Of a stretch of DNA of 64,000 nt, positions 1-11,503 are shown piece by piece. Numbering within the stretch: the stretch's first letter is position 1; each line of letters opens with the position of its first letter. Under the pieces are notes generated by a model. It was not told the origin of the DNA and did no database searches. It saw nothing but the letters and a program-made list of their open reading frames with translations. Source of the DNA: Limnanthes douglasii subsp. nivea (taxonomy: Eukaryota; Streptophyta; Magnoliopsida; Brassicales; Limnanthaceae). Location: positions 100,449,278-100,513,277 of the forward strand of contig JAUPFV010000003.1 of NCBI GenBank assembly GCA_036936605.1, given 5' to 3'. The position numbers and the translations under genes were made by a program.

Positions 1-3000
1 GATAATCATGATACTTGTAAATTTCACTACCAAAATTCAATATTCAAATGCTTTATTTTTTCCAGATTTATCTAAGTTCGTTTAATTTAAAAATAATACA
101 GATTGAAAGTTTCAACACTAGATTTTAGATAAGGCCGATACCGAAATTTATGAGAAAATAAGGTATAAGTCTATCTTTTGGGTCAATTTGAGGGTTTAAT
201 TTTTTTATTGAATTTTAAATAAAACCATTCGTATAAATTATATGATTCATATTTTCCAATCTCAATTCGGTTATGATGAGAATATTACTTTGCTATCAAC
301 TTAAAATTAAAAGATAATAGGGAAAAATAATTTATCATTGACCACTAAAGAGGTTTACATAGCAAAATTCTCCAAAAAAAAGTATAAGTAATTAGTTTTA
401 CGCGAAAAAATAACAAAGGTAAATACCAAGTAGAAAAATCTATTAATCAGAGAAGAGAAAATTACATTATGTTTCGCTTATCAACCTATTTATACTTTAT
501 TTGGAAGTTTACAAATAATCAGTAGTTCATTTCTCCACTAACATGGCACATAACTTTACATTTATGGTGTGGATCCTAATTTAATGGCCATGATTATAGT
601 GGGTTGACTGGTTAATTAATGTTACTTAACTGTTTTTCTATAAATACGCATCAGCTAGTTTCATTCGTGCTATAATCCGAGTGTTGCTCCACGGTGTACT
701 TTTCCGCTCGATTATGCCATGTGGTCGGTCAACTTTTCTACTCGCCTCGTTGAAAGTCTGGTCGTTCCTCTTTGCCCTCGTCCTTGTTGTTTGGTGCTTG
801 GTAAGGCGTCTGCTCGCTCTGATTTATCTTGCCAGATTTTTCGTCCTCTACATGTTCCTCTATTACCGTGTTGAAAGGTATCGGCCCCTCTGATAGACCT
901 TGGGGATTTTAAAGTTATCGTCATGTTCATTTGCCAATTCAGTCTGCCTTATAATCAGTTCGGTTTGGTGTTGATTATGTATTCTCATTAATTCTCTCTG
1001 CTCGGATACCCCCTGACTTACTAGCTGATTGATACCCCCTCATCAAGTAGGAAGGATTATTTAAATTACACTACTTTTCAGATCTTAAGAAACTTAAGTA
1101 CAATTTATCATCCATATAAAATTTCTTCTGAAAATATATAGGACAAATTTAGAAGGATCGTAAGAGATTTGAGACTTGGCTCGGTTTAGAAATTGTCTTT
1201 TACACATTTGCTTTGGTCATCATTTTAGTAAAATTTTAAATTCATAAATATGCTTTATGGATTATATTCAAATACAAACATCACATTGTTTTCTCATTCA
1301 TAATATATATTAAAAAATCAAAATGAAGTGATGGTGAAATCTCTACACAGATAGTGGTGATTCATGAATATAAAAGCTAAAAATGGATAATTATATATAA
1401 TATATTAAAATAAATTGAAACTCAAAGACAATTAAGTATGTATTTGTCACTAGCATGTTTTGTCACATCTCTCAAGAGGAGGTTGACAATATAGTTTGTT
1501 GAAGTACTTCAGACCCTATCGACTATTCTGACTGTTCATATATGTGCCGGATACATAAAAAGAAAACATACTAGATAAAGGAAATTAGGTATATACATAG
1601 CAACATAAGTCTTGAAACCTTTTTCCAAAATTTATCTTTAAATCGTTCATATCTAAGGAAAATCATAATAACATATTTATTTCTCATAGATATATTATGG
1701 ATCTCTTATACATATATTACATCTGAGTAGAACTCATTGACAAAAAGAGGTACCACTATGGTAAAAAAAAATGAAGTTTTTTATTTGAATATGGTGGTTA
1801 CCACTAAAAAGAGGTATGATAGTTCAGTAAACAATGTCATAATCTATATTATTTATTTATAATATGCAATAGTTATTCTTAAGTCAATTTGTTATAAAGT
1901 AGTTATTAAAAATGATACATTAACCTTAAACTTAGCGAAAGCTCTATTTGAGAGAATTATACATTCAAGGAATTCCAACGCAAGCAAAATATTGCAAGTC
2001 TAGTAATATGGAGCTTGAGTCTGATGCATTAATATATATCTTAAGTTAACATATATTCTACTATAACAATTTTAACTTATAAACCCACAACATATTTAGA
2101 TTCGAGACAATATATTATTCAGTTTGGGAAGAATAAATTAGCAAACAACTTTGATTATGGAAGAAAATTTGTTAAACGATAAGGATTTAATATTTCATAT
2201 TTTATCATCTACTAATCGCGAGAATGGTCCAAATAGAAGATTATAAAGATGTCTTGAATTGGAATGTTTTATCTATGGAGATTTAGAGTATTTCAATTAT
2301 TATAATTATAAGTATGATTAATTGAATATAATCGATAATAAGTGTATTGGGCCAACAAATAATTAATCGAGCCTCACGAAATATATAGAGTAGATATTAG
2401 TTTGATTGATATTGTTAATTTCCATTTGGTCCATCAATCTGTCAGTATATATATTGGACTGTAAGAGTCTAATATGGTTATGGTCTCCAGCCGACACAAA
2501 ATATAGGATTAGAGCAATATTAGATCCTATGGGTTAAAATAACTAGGAGAGGTAATGTCAAGAACCATAAGATCAAACATATCCACTATTAGGTCTTATA
2601 ATATATTTTAACTATAATTTTCATATATTATCCGGTTAAAATCGAACACTTTGATTTGGTGTCTAAAGATTATAATATATTAGATTAATAAGAGTATTTA
2701 TTGTTTTCCAAAAATGCAATATTCTATTACGAATTTCTTAAATGAATCTCATATAACATATCGTCGCATCACTTCATACACAAACACAAAAACCTCGGTA
2801 CATCTTATTTTCATCATTCTTTAAATTGTCTCATAATTTTGCATTTTTTTTCGAGTTTGTACATTAAAGTTAATATAACACTAAAGTATTTGTTTCATAT
2901 TCTATCCACCATCTCCATCCTTCCATATTTCTTCCTTTTTAAATTATTGAATTGATTCTTCACACAAACCCGTTTGCAAATCGAGATAGAACATATAAAT

Positions 3001-3979
3001 GTACAAAATCAAAATGAAATTATTGGATTGGCTAAGTATAGCATACAAGTTTGAAATCACTTTTAAAAATATTGACAAAAATGAAATTATCTAATTCAAC
3101 TGCCTAAAAAGATTTATACTTTAAGCGGACGAAAAATTTGATTCCTTTTTAGATGAATTACTAGTAGAACGCAAATTTCTGGAGAATTCAAAAAATGCAA
3201 AAGGACAAAACTTTATATTATGCTAGCAACAAATATCATTTTAGATTGCATCAGGTTGCACTATCAACTAATCATATTTTTTCAACACGTCATAGATGAT
3301 AAACGGATTGTCGCATTCATCAATCGTCTTTTACTACGATATTTAGTGAACAACTTATTATTCTCTTTCCTCAAATTAAAATCTTAAATATTTTTGTAGT
3401 TTTAACAAATTTATTTAAAAAATTATAATAAAATACTCATGTTCTAAAAATGTACAACTAAATATAGTTATTATGTATTTTTATGACTAAAAAACTATTG
3501 ATCCATCATGTTTCACTGAAAAATCTATTTAATACAAAAATTGACCATTAAAAATTATATTAGGATTTGGACCAAACAAGCAAACCTAACCATATAATAT
3601 TCTGAAACATCATAGACTATTTCATTGAAAATAAACATAAACAAGTATAATAAAACATATAAACCATTTTTTAAGCCGTTTCTTAACAGTGAAAACATCC
3701 TTCAATTATTATATTTTAAAGGGTCAAACCATCAATGCAATAACATTTTAAGGAGTCCGAATCCAAATTGATTTACACGAAATTAAGAATAATAGAAGAA
3801 GAAAAGCTAAACACCTTTTTATACTCAAACTCAATAAAAAAGAAAATCTGTCAAACAAAAAGAAAAGATAAACAAAGGTATATTTGCAGCCAAGATCTTG
3901 AGCAAAGATTTTATGAAGTGTCATATTTTCCTCTTCGTTTCTTGCGAAACAAGCTTAGTGGTGCATTCCGTTTTCCATT
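1..3979. other. gene-free AT-rich region
   Basis: No ORF with family resemblance, RNA gene or intact element is visible. The stretch is AT-rich with short A/T runs. A clearly GC-richer patch at about 640-1050 has a TATA-like CTATAAATAC near 646 on the + strand and the word GATACCCCCT twice near its right end. It could be an LTR remnant, but I found no partner copy, PBS or target duplication. Confidence 0.6.
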
Positions 3980-4381
3980 TCAAGCCTTCTTTTTCTTGTC
4001 CTTTCCCCGGTCCTGAAGCTCCATATAGTTTTGAGCAATCTCTGTTGCATTATCCTTATGCTCTACATCATCGTCATGTTCATTTTTTTTCTTTGTACGC
4101 GAATTTCCTGCTCCATTACTAGAATTACTGCTTAGCATCCTTCTAGCACCCCCGTTAAGCCGTAGACTAACTTCACGAGCATACTCTGCTACACGCTTAG
4201 CCCATCTTTTAATATCTTCCTTCAATTTGTTCGAATCGGTGTGTCTTAACGAAGAAGATCCTCCTACAGGCTCTATCCATATCTCTGTGAACGAAAAACA
4301 ATGATCGAAACGTCTTCGTTTCGACTGAATCATGGGTCCACTGCCATTTTGATCCGAGGCAGATTTTATGTTACCAGACAT
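3980..4381 (-). CDS. small putative protein, KRRRFDHCFSF-type
   Basis: Single-exon ORF of 133 codons. The middle is well ordered: basic KRRRFDHCFSF at about residues 21-31, then EIWIEP, then an amphipathic helical stretch (DSNKLKEDIKRWAKRVAEYAREVSLRL, about 49-75). The C-terminal 50 residues are low-complexity, charged and lysine-rich. The core resembles a family of short plant proteins of unknown function that I recall only loosely, so the assignment is unverified. No signal peptide or membrane segment is seen. A (TA)n tract lies about 235-250 bp upstream of the start on the coding strand and could supply a TATA box. The ORF stands alone in an otherwise gene-free region, so chance or a decayed gene remains possible, but the ordered core argues for a real gene. 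Confidence 0.5.
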   Translation of the reverse strand: MSGNIKSASDQNGSGPMIQSKRRRFDHCFSFTEIWIEPVGGSSSLRHTDSNKLKEDIKRWAKRVAEYAREVSLRLNGGARRMLSSNSSNGAGNSRTKKKNEHDDDVEHKDNATEIAQNYMELQDRGKDKKKKA

Positions 4382-4869
4382 GGATTTGGATTTGCAGTTT
4401 TGATTTATAAAAGAAATTGACTATGAATTGAGATTAAGAGGTTAGATTAGGATTTAGGAAACTTGCAGAAGTGGTTAACATACAACTGGTGCTGAAAGAA
4501 TGTGGTATGTATTGATGTGGTTGACTTAGACTAGTCAGTAATCTTGTAAATAGTACTTAGCAATGTTCTTGGAGATACCTTGACATGGACAGACTAACAG
4601 AAGGTCGAACCATTATATATATATATATATAGCCACAGCGAAAACAGACTAAGTCAAACAAATAAATAGAGACATGCCAGAACTCAATTCACGGAGAATT
4701 TAACGTTTATCTTGTACCACGTCAGGTGTGTACATGTTGAGTTACGCTAATAATATGTCAGTTTTACGCAAATTAGTCTTGCAACATGTCAGTCCTGCAC
4801 ACACAAATCAATTTTATATTATTATATAAATCATATTATTTTAATTTTAAATATTATTAAAAGTGTGAT

Positions 4870-5455
4870 TATAATATTATTATTATATTTTGAATGTTGT
4901 TATTATTATTTGATTATAAATATTATTGTTGTTATTATTTTATAGGCCATAATTATTTCTTATAATTTTAAAAATTATCTCATTATAATTTTATTATTAC
5001 ATTTTGATTATTATTATTATTATTATTTTGTTATAAACATTACAATGTGTTGTTATGAGTTTATAAACCAAAATCATATCTTGTAATTTTACGATATTAA
5101 AAAAATATGATTATAATTTTAATATTACATTTTGATTATTAATATTATTATTATTTGGTGATAAATATTACTAGTGCTGTCATTATTTTATTAAGTAAAA
5201 TCATATATTATAATTTTAAAATATATAAGAAATACGATTATATATTTTTTATTACACTTTTAATATAAAAATTACAAATGTTATTATTATTTTATAAACC
5301 AAAATCATATCTTATTATTTTAAAATATTATAAGGTATGTTATTATAATTTTATTATTACATTTTGATTATTATTATTATTATTTGGTTATAAATAGTAC
5401 ACGTGTTGTTATTATTTTATAAACCAAGATCATATCTTATAATTTTAATAATATT
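4870..5455. repeat. AT-rich tandem satellite, about 5 units of 105-125 bp
   Basis: A unit with the phrases TTATTATTACATTTTGATTA, TTGGTTATAAATATTAC, GTTATTATTTTATAAACCAA and AATCATATCTTATAATTTTA recurs about five times, starting near 4871, 4982, 5112, 5232 and 5342. The fourth copy is shorter. Internal (ATT)n runs vary in length between copies. Confidence 0.7.
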
Positions 5456-5650
5456 AACTAATATCACCAAATACACACTAATCGAAACTAATATAACTCA
5501 AAACTAATACTAAATAATATCACGAATTAATAAACGGTAAATTTAAACTAATACTAATTAATATCATCAATAAAAATAAATTATTTAGTTTTTTAAAAAA
5601 ACACAAATAACAAATAATACAAACTAATATTGAAACTAATATAACTCGTG
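5456..5650. other. AACTAATA-rich spacer before element A
   Basis: Low-complexity sequence built from repeats of AACTAATAT/C, between the satellite and the LTR of element A. No gene is seen. Confidence 0.5.
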
Positions 5651-6014
5651 TGGATTATTTTGGGCTGAGAGTAAATTCGTCAAGTGTTTTGTGGAATTTC
5701 AAGGGTATTAAATGTTTGGGTGTTTTGTATTGAGAGATTTAAGCTGTCTGGTTGTATTAAATGTTCATTACCCTCATTAATGAAAGTGGTTGAGTATTTA
5801 TACCCTTAATTATGGACCCATGGGCTTTTCGGGTCAAGTTGGTCGTGTTTAAAGACCAATTAGTTTTTAAGTAGATTAGCACCTAGCTTAGTCAAAAGGT
5901 GTTTAGTGTTTTAGTACTTTTGTCATGCCCGGATAGTTCAGTGGGCACATATTGTCCAAATTACCCCTGTCCGGATTTCTCAGTGAGCAGTGGTGAATAA
6001 TTATGAACTCATCA
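5651..6014 (-). repeat. 3' LTR of element A (364 bp, diverged)
   Basis: Starts TGGATTATTTTGGGC and ends GAACTCATCA, mirroring the LTR of element C, which starts TGGTGAGG and ends GGACTCATCA. Shared internal phrases include GGGCTTTTCGGGTCAAG / GGGCTTTCGGGTCAAG and the GTTTAGTGTTTTAGTACTTT block. A TATA-like GGTATAAATA lies on the minus strand near 5800. The partner 5' LTR is absent from the window. Confidence 0.8.
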
Positions 6015-6032
6015 GTAGCCCTTTTTTAGGTT
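6015..6032 (-). other. polypurine tract of element A
   Basis: Read on the minus strand this is CCTAAAAAAGGGCTAC directly before the TG of the LTR. This is the expected site of plus-strand DNA priming, and it matches the tract of element C at 19321-19337. Confidence 0.75.
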
Positions 6033-6169
6033 TTGTCAAAGATCTTTGATAGGACTAAAAAACTCAGTTAGCCAATAACAACACTCTCCGGATCGCTTAT
6101 GTATCCAGTTCAGGGTTTATCCGGACTGAATCCTTCTCAGAATTTCAAGAGTTTTGCTATGGATCACGG

Positions 6170-6350
6170 GACACGTGTCGCGTTTTAATTCGTTCTACCA
6201 ACCATTTTCTTCCTAGAACGACGCTCCCACTAAGCCCAAAAAGAAACTCCTGCATTTAATGTTTCTTACGTCAGCGCCGCCTTTAATCATTACATTAGTC
6301 TCTTTGTTTTCTCCTAGGTATCAGTAACGTTTGCCTCACTAGTATAAATT
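6170..6350 (+). promoter_or_regulatory. promoter of the antisense gene, element A copy
   Basis: Contains G-box palindrome GACACGTGTC (6170-6179), an ACGT-core motif TTACGTCA (6266-6273) and TATAAATT (6343-6350), 103 bp before the ATG at 6446. The same three motifs recur in the same order and similar spacing in element C (19477-19657). Confidence 0.6.
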
Positions 6351-6445
6351 ATTTTCCTTTACTGTTTCACCATCTTCATCACTTTTGAAATTTCTTCTTC
6401 TCGGAGCTTTTTACCTCTTCTCTCAAAACCTTTCTTGGGTATTTT

Positions 6446-9413
6446 ATGTTCACAGCGAGAAACGCTCTCGCGAAAGGTGGTTGGCTAAATATTTCGGAAC
6501 TAGAAAAAACACAAAAAGTTGAACGTGAGAGACGTATCGTTGCTAGTCTTCTAGTCTCTCCAATTAGTAAACGTGACACATCATCTTCAGAAGATGATCG
6601 AGGATCATCCTCTGCCAAAAGTACAAAACCTAGGCGTTTATTCCAACCTATACTCTCACAAATCCCTTCAGGCTCCTCGGTTCAGAAGTCTCAGCCTTCT
6701 ACCGTGCAAGAGAAAGTGGTATCGAGTGTTAGAAAGCCCTCTCCGTTCATTTCTATGGGGTCAGACATTGAGAAATCTCCAGAAAAAACTAACCCTCGCC
6801 GGACAACACATTTAGTAAAGGGTCAAGCAACTGGCTCTCAAACCAAGTCTTCCAAAACAGGGCCCTCCAAGTATGGAGCCAAAGATAAAGCCTCCGGACC
6901 GGAGGCATCTATTAGAGCCCCAAAAGACAAATCCTCTGGAGCTAAGGCCACCAGAACCAGCTCTCATACTAAGTCCTCCGGAGCTGAGCCCCAGCCGGAC
7001 ACTAGACCCTTAAGAGAGGCTAATGCTCAACCGTCCGGACAACCTGTTAAGCCACCAACTAGTAATCTCCCATCAACAACGACTGATAAACCTTCCATAG
7101 TGATGGAGGAGGTGATGGAGGATAGTGTTGAAGAGACTCCATTCGAGACTGAAACTTTTGGGAAGACTGGAGATGCTGCCTCCGATAAAAAGGGAAAAGG
7201 CAAGGAGAAAGTCTGCATGACTCATCCGGATCTGTTGGAGAGTCTGGAAGGCAATGTAGGACCTTGCATCCACAAGGTCAATGTGAAGTATCTGCTGGCC
7301 ATACAGAATATTAATTATGTCCATACTCATACTACTGAGTTAGGTCGGATCCGGACTAAGTGGGGGATCCCTGAATCTGTTAAGGTGAGGATACCAGTCA
7401 CATCACAGACTCTGATGGACTACAAGCTTAGCGAAATCGTCATCTATACTGAGCTGTTCAACTGGGGGCTCAGATTTCTCTTGGATCCAGAAATTGTCAG
7501 GTATTTCCCCCTGATAAAACTATGTCCAAGCCAGCTGAGTCCCAATGCTTGGTATACTCGTATCGCCTGCATTATAGCGTCAAGGCTGTCCGGTATACCT
7601 CTTCCAATGGAGCAGTTTGTTGCAGTGGTCAGCCTTTGTAAGAACCACCATATCCCATTCTACCACTTCAATATGGGGGATGACCTTAAAGTGGTGGATG
7701 ACCTGCTTGAGTCAGAGAAAAACTAGAAGACCTAGTTCCTGTTCATTAGCGGGGCGTGGGAGAATGGGAGGAAAATCAAAGCTGGTGTCAATCCTAGTAT
7801 GCTCACCAGCATGTGGAAAAGCTCAGGTAAGTATTTTAATTTATTTTTCTTCTCATTTTGCAATAAAAACTTATCACTTAATGGATTTTTCTTTCATATC
7901 AATATTACCGAAGGAGTTCTCCGATTATTTGGAAGAGGGGCAGACCACGTGTGCCAAATTAAACGCTCGGGCTGCTGAGCGTTGGGGGAATGCTTTCCAC
8001 AACTGCTTTACCTCAGGAAACTTGGTGAGGTCCCACCTATGGAACACAACGGGCTGGAGAGACCTCACCTAAGAGGAGTTGACTACACCACCTCCTCTGA
8101 TCGTTATTCTTACAAGAACGAAAGTGAAAGACGGTAAATTGGCCTTTCCCTCCAGAGCCAAAGCCCCAAGTAAAATGAAAAGGAAGAAAGGCAAGAAAAA
8201 GAAAGTTGCAGTAGAGGCCGTTCGGGGTACTGCAGAAGAGGTTGCTCCGGAGAGTCAAGGAGAACAGGTCCAGAGAGGGATTGATGCTGCTTTACTTAAA
8301 GTAGCTGAAGATGAGTCCATTAAGGAGGCAGGTGAACCCCAAAGTCAACCAAGGCCTCCGAAAAAAGATCGAAAAAGAGGAGTTAGCAACGAGAAGGTTG
8401 CTAAGAAGAAGAAGGTCTCCTTAGTAGATGAAATAGTCCTCCGTCCTTCGGAGTCTTTACCTCCAGTCGATCCAACTGACCCCACTTTGGCAGAACAAAT
8501 CCTCACTGATCTACATACCGGAGAGGTTAACGGAGGGGATATCAATATTGATGGAGTTGACATCGGTGGTATTCAGAACACTGGTGTTTAATTTGGAGAG
8601 TTTGAGAAAGACGAATTTGCTGGCCCCTACCTTCCCCTAAGTTCCTCCAACATGGTAACTTTCAATGGTAAGTCCTTTACCGTCTCCGGGGAACATGAAG
8701 TGGTGACCCACTATCTCCTGGCCCATATTCAGCCAGTACTCAACTTGGAAAAGCAAGTAAAGAACCAATCTACCCCCATCGACACCCTCAAAGTAGACAA
8801 GGAAACATTATCAACTGACCTCCTTAACTTTAATCAAAGTGTTGAAGCCTTAAACAAGGAGCTTGAGGAATTAAGGAAGGAGAAAGAAGATCTAGCAGTC
8901 AAGGTGGTCACTTCGGAGAGAGCTAACACAGAGCTCCAAACCAAATGCTCCGGATTGGAAAAGGATCTTTCGAACTTGAAGGGAGACATGAAGATCAAGG
9001 ATGATACCATCCAAACCTTGTCCACTGCCAAGATTTCTCTCGAAGAAGTTGTGTCCAGGGTCACCAATAAAAAAAAGGATTTGGTGAAAGATTAGGAAAC
9101 AACCATCCAGGCCAAGATCGATGCGTATACCAATAAGGTGATAGACTCCATGGAGGTAAGAGATGCAGAGGTCAAATATGATATAACACTTCTTGTCCAC
9201 CAGAAATTTCCGAAGCGAACCCTTGGAGATTTATGGAGATATGTGGAGTTTGAGGACCTCCCGTTTCATACTATGTCGGAAGGTGATCGACATGGCTATA
9301 GTAGTGGAATAGACTCCACTAGTGATGAAGAGGAAGGAACCGGGGAGAGTTCCAGTGATGAATCCAACGATCCCAAGAAGAAAGACGATGTAGGAACATC
9401 GAAGGGAAGTTAA
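6446..9413 (+). pseudogene. antisense gene of element A, decayed
   Basis: Same gene as 19752-22710 in element C, on the strand opposite to gag-pol. It starts MFTARNALAKGGWLN. Residues about 255-425 hold the conserved block (TKWGIPESVKVRIP, NWGLRF, CPSQLSPNAWYTR, HHIPFYHFNMGDDL) that I associate with the Pfam family called putative gypsy type transposon (Transposase_28). An intron donor (GTAAGT, near 7829) is kept, but no acceptor AG exists at the position used in element C. In-frame stops occur at 7724-7726, again within five codons, and near 8070, 8589 and 9093. The C-terminal coiled coil (about 8652-9090) and acidic tail (to 9413) are still readable. Clearly a pseudogene. Confidence 0.8.
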
Positions 9414-9468
9414 CCCTGATACTTTAACTATCGTTTTTGTTTTTCTTATCCTCATGAAATAGTAAAAT

Positions 9469-9557
9469 CCTTGGAAGGCCAAGGCATTTTTGTAACTGTG
9501 TACGCTCTGAGTCCGGTTAAGGCTTTCTTTACACTCAAAGTCCTTGGATGGCCAAGG
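9469..9557 (+). terminator. pair of 16-bp hairpins 3' of the antisense gene (element A)
   Basis: CCTTGGAAGGCCAAGG at 9469-9484 and CCTTGGATGGCCAAGG at 9542-9557. Each is a 6-bp stem with a 4-nt loop. The same pair follows the antisense gene in element C. Whether it acts in 3'-end formation is inference. Confidence 0.4.
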
Positions 9558-9949
9558 CATATTTTATGTTTTAATATTATCATCCGGTTTTAGCCGGATA
9601 GGTTTACTTTGCTTAAATTTTTGCTTTGTTTCATATTTGTTAAATTTCAGTAACTGATGTTTAAAGAGCCATTATTTGTTTTACAAGTATTTAAGATGAG
9701 AGTATTTAAAATCTCCGATAACAAATATTAAATGGTCATTATTCCACCAGATCAATCCGATCTGCAAAAGATCCTTAAAAGACTTTAAAGAAACTGTAAA
9801 TCAAAACACTCCGAACGTTTTAAGAAGGCATCAAATTTTATTAAAAAACCCGGACACCTCATTAAAACCTCCCCACGCCACCAAGGTAGGAAAGATTATG
9901 CCCCTTAATATTTAAATGGACTTTAAACAAGTACATGTTTACACGACTT

Positions 9950-11400
9950 TTATTCCAGATACAACCAGAGGTGTTCAATATTCCAGGGGTGGTTTAAGAT
10001 TTTTCCATCTTTGTCTTGAAGCCTGTATGTTCCAAGATTAATTTTTTTGGAGACCTCATAGGGCCCTTCCCAGTTTGGAGCTAGCTTGCCGAACTGCTTC
10101 TCCTTAGTATGTAAGAAGACGTTTCTCAATACTTTGTCCCCCGGTCGAAAATCCCTTCTTTTGATTTTGGAAGCAAACCTACTCCTCATCAAGCCTTAAT
10201 AATGGGTGGCTCTAAGATGAGCCTTAAGCTTTTTTTTTTCTATTAAGTCCAATTGACTTCTGACTGCCACTTCATTAGCCTGTTCGGAAGAATTGTGGAC
10301 TCTGTATAATGGAAGAGTTGCTTCTACAGGAGCAATTTCATCCATCCCATATGCCAAGGCAAAAGGAGATTATTGTGTAGCAGCTCCAAGAGTAGTCTGG
10401 TACGCCCATAGTACTTCTTGTAAATAACTTGGCCACTTTCCAGCAGTCCCTTCTAAATTCTTTTTGAAACCGGACAGAATGGTTCTGTTTGCCACTACAA
10501 ATTGTCCATTTGCTTGTGGATGGAAAGGAGAAGAGAAACAATGCTGAATGCCCCTAGAGGCACATAAACTCTCAATATCCTTGTTATCAAATTGTGGCCC
10601 ATTATCTGTGGTTATCTCTTGTGGGCTGCTTCTATCCACTTGGAAAAATAATCAATAGCCACAATAATAGTTTTGCACCCTCCGGATGCCATCTGTAGAG
10701 GCCCTACTAAGTCCAGTCCCCAACGAGTAAAGGGCACTGGCTTAGAAACTGACTCTAGTAGGACAACTGGGGTATGAATTTCATTACCATACCTTTGGCA
10801 TGGGTCACATTTCTTTACTAATTCCTTGGCATCTGCCATTATGGATGGCCAGTAGTATCCGGCCAATAAAACCCTTCGGGTTAAAGCTCTATAGCCACAA
10901 TGTGCTGATCCTTCACCATCATGTAGTTCAGATAGCACTATTTGGGACTCTTCAATCCCCAAACAACGCAGGAGAGGTAACTAAATGACTTCTTGTAAAG
11001 GATGTATCTTATGATTAAAAAAACACGAGTCATATGCTTCATTTTCCTTGTTACTGCTTTTTTCGGGGGCAAAATGCCATCCAAAATGTATTGAAGAAGA
11101 GGATACCTCTAGTCTTTAGGTTGAACCACTTTTATATTTAAACTTTAATCCTATTTATTGCCCTGATTGGATTGAATGGATGGGCATTCTTGCACATGAA
11201 TCCATGGGTAGGACTCAGAGTATGCTATGGTTGCCAATGAGTCTGCTAGTGTATTCTCCGATCTGGGTATGTGCGCATAGCTAACATTTTTGAAGTTGGC
11301 TGCCACTTCTTTAAGGATGAACACGTACTTAATCAACTTCTCCTTCTTTGCTTCAGAATGACCTTGGGCATGATGGACAAGAAGTTGAGAATCACTCATT
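9950..11400 (-). pseudogene. pol remnant of element A (RNase H second domain and integrase)
   Basis: On the minus strand, 11400-11151 encodes the end of the second RNase H domain (SDSQLLVHH...ENTLADSLATIAYSESYPW). Then 10962-10612 encodes the integrase zinc-binding region and start of the core (ELHDGEGSAHCG, CDPCQRYG, GLDLVGPLQMASGG), 10639-10370 encodes TTDNGPQF and the QANGQF region, and 10192-9950 encodes the C-terminal FHTKEK/PGDKV/WNIEHL part. It aligns with the element C pol. Relative to C, about 95 bp of the integrase core between IEAA and ITTDNGPQF is deleted, and the catalytic-Glu motif GQVEV reads GQFVV. Non-functional. Confidence 0.85.
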
Positions 11401-11503
11401 AATGACCGACCCTGAGATGAGCCCTTGCTCGCTTCTCTTCTACCAAATCCAAGGCAAAGCCCGATTTTATCCTTGCTGCTCTCCTCGTAATGACCGACCC
11501 TGA
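11388..11503. other. junction between elements A and B
   Basis: Reading leftwards on the minus strand, integrase C-terminal sequence of element B (YGMDAVIPAE...FRVGHYEES) runs straight into second-RNase-H sequence of element A (SDSQLLVHH) near 11400. In an intact pol, RNase H lies before integrase, so this order is impossible. The 16-mer TAATGACCGACCCTGA occurs at the junction (11400-11415) and again at 11488-11503. Confidence 0.75.

Larger units (their letters stand above)
5651..11400 (-). mobile_element. element A: truncated, decayed Tat-type Ty3/gypsy retrotransposon
   Basis: Polarity is minus. On the + strand it runs 3' LTR (5651-6014), polypurine tract, antisense-strand gene (6446-9413), then integrase and RNase H remnants (9950-11400). 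The pol and antisense-gene products align throughout with element C at 18809-29364, so A is an older relative of C. Its RT, gag and 5' LTR are missing because the sequence changes to a different element (B) near 11400. Many in-frame stops and deletions show it is dead. Confidence 0.85.

Noticed and set aside
681..930. Overlapping ORFs of about 70 codons on both strands
   Set aside because: Short, without ordered motifs; they reflect the lower stop density of a GC-richer patch.
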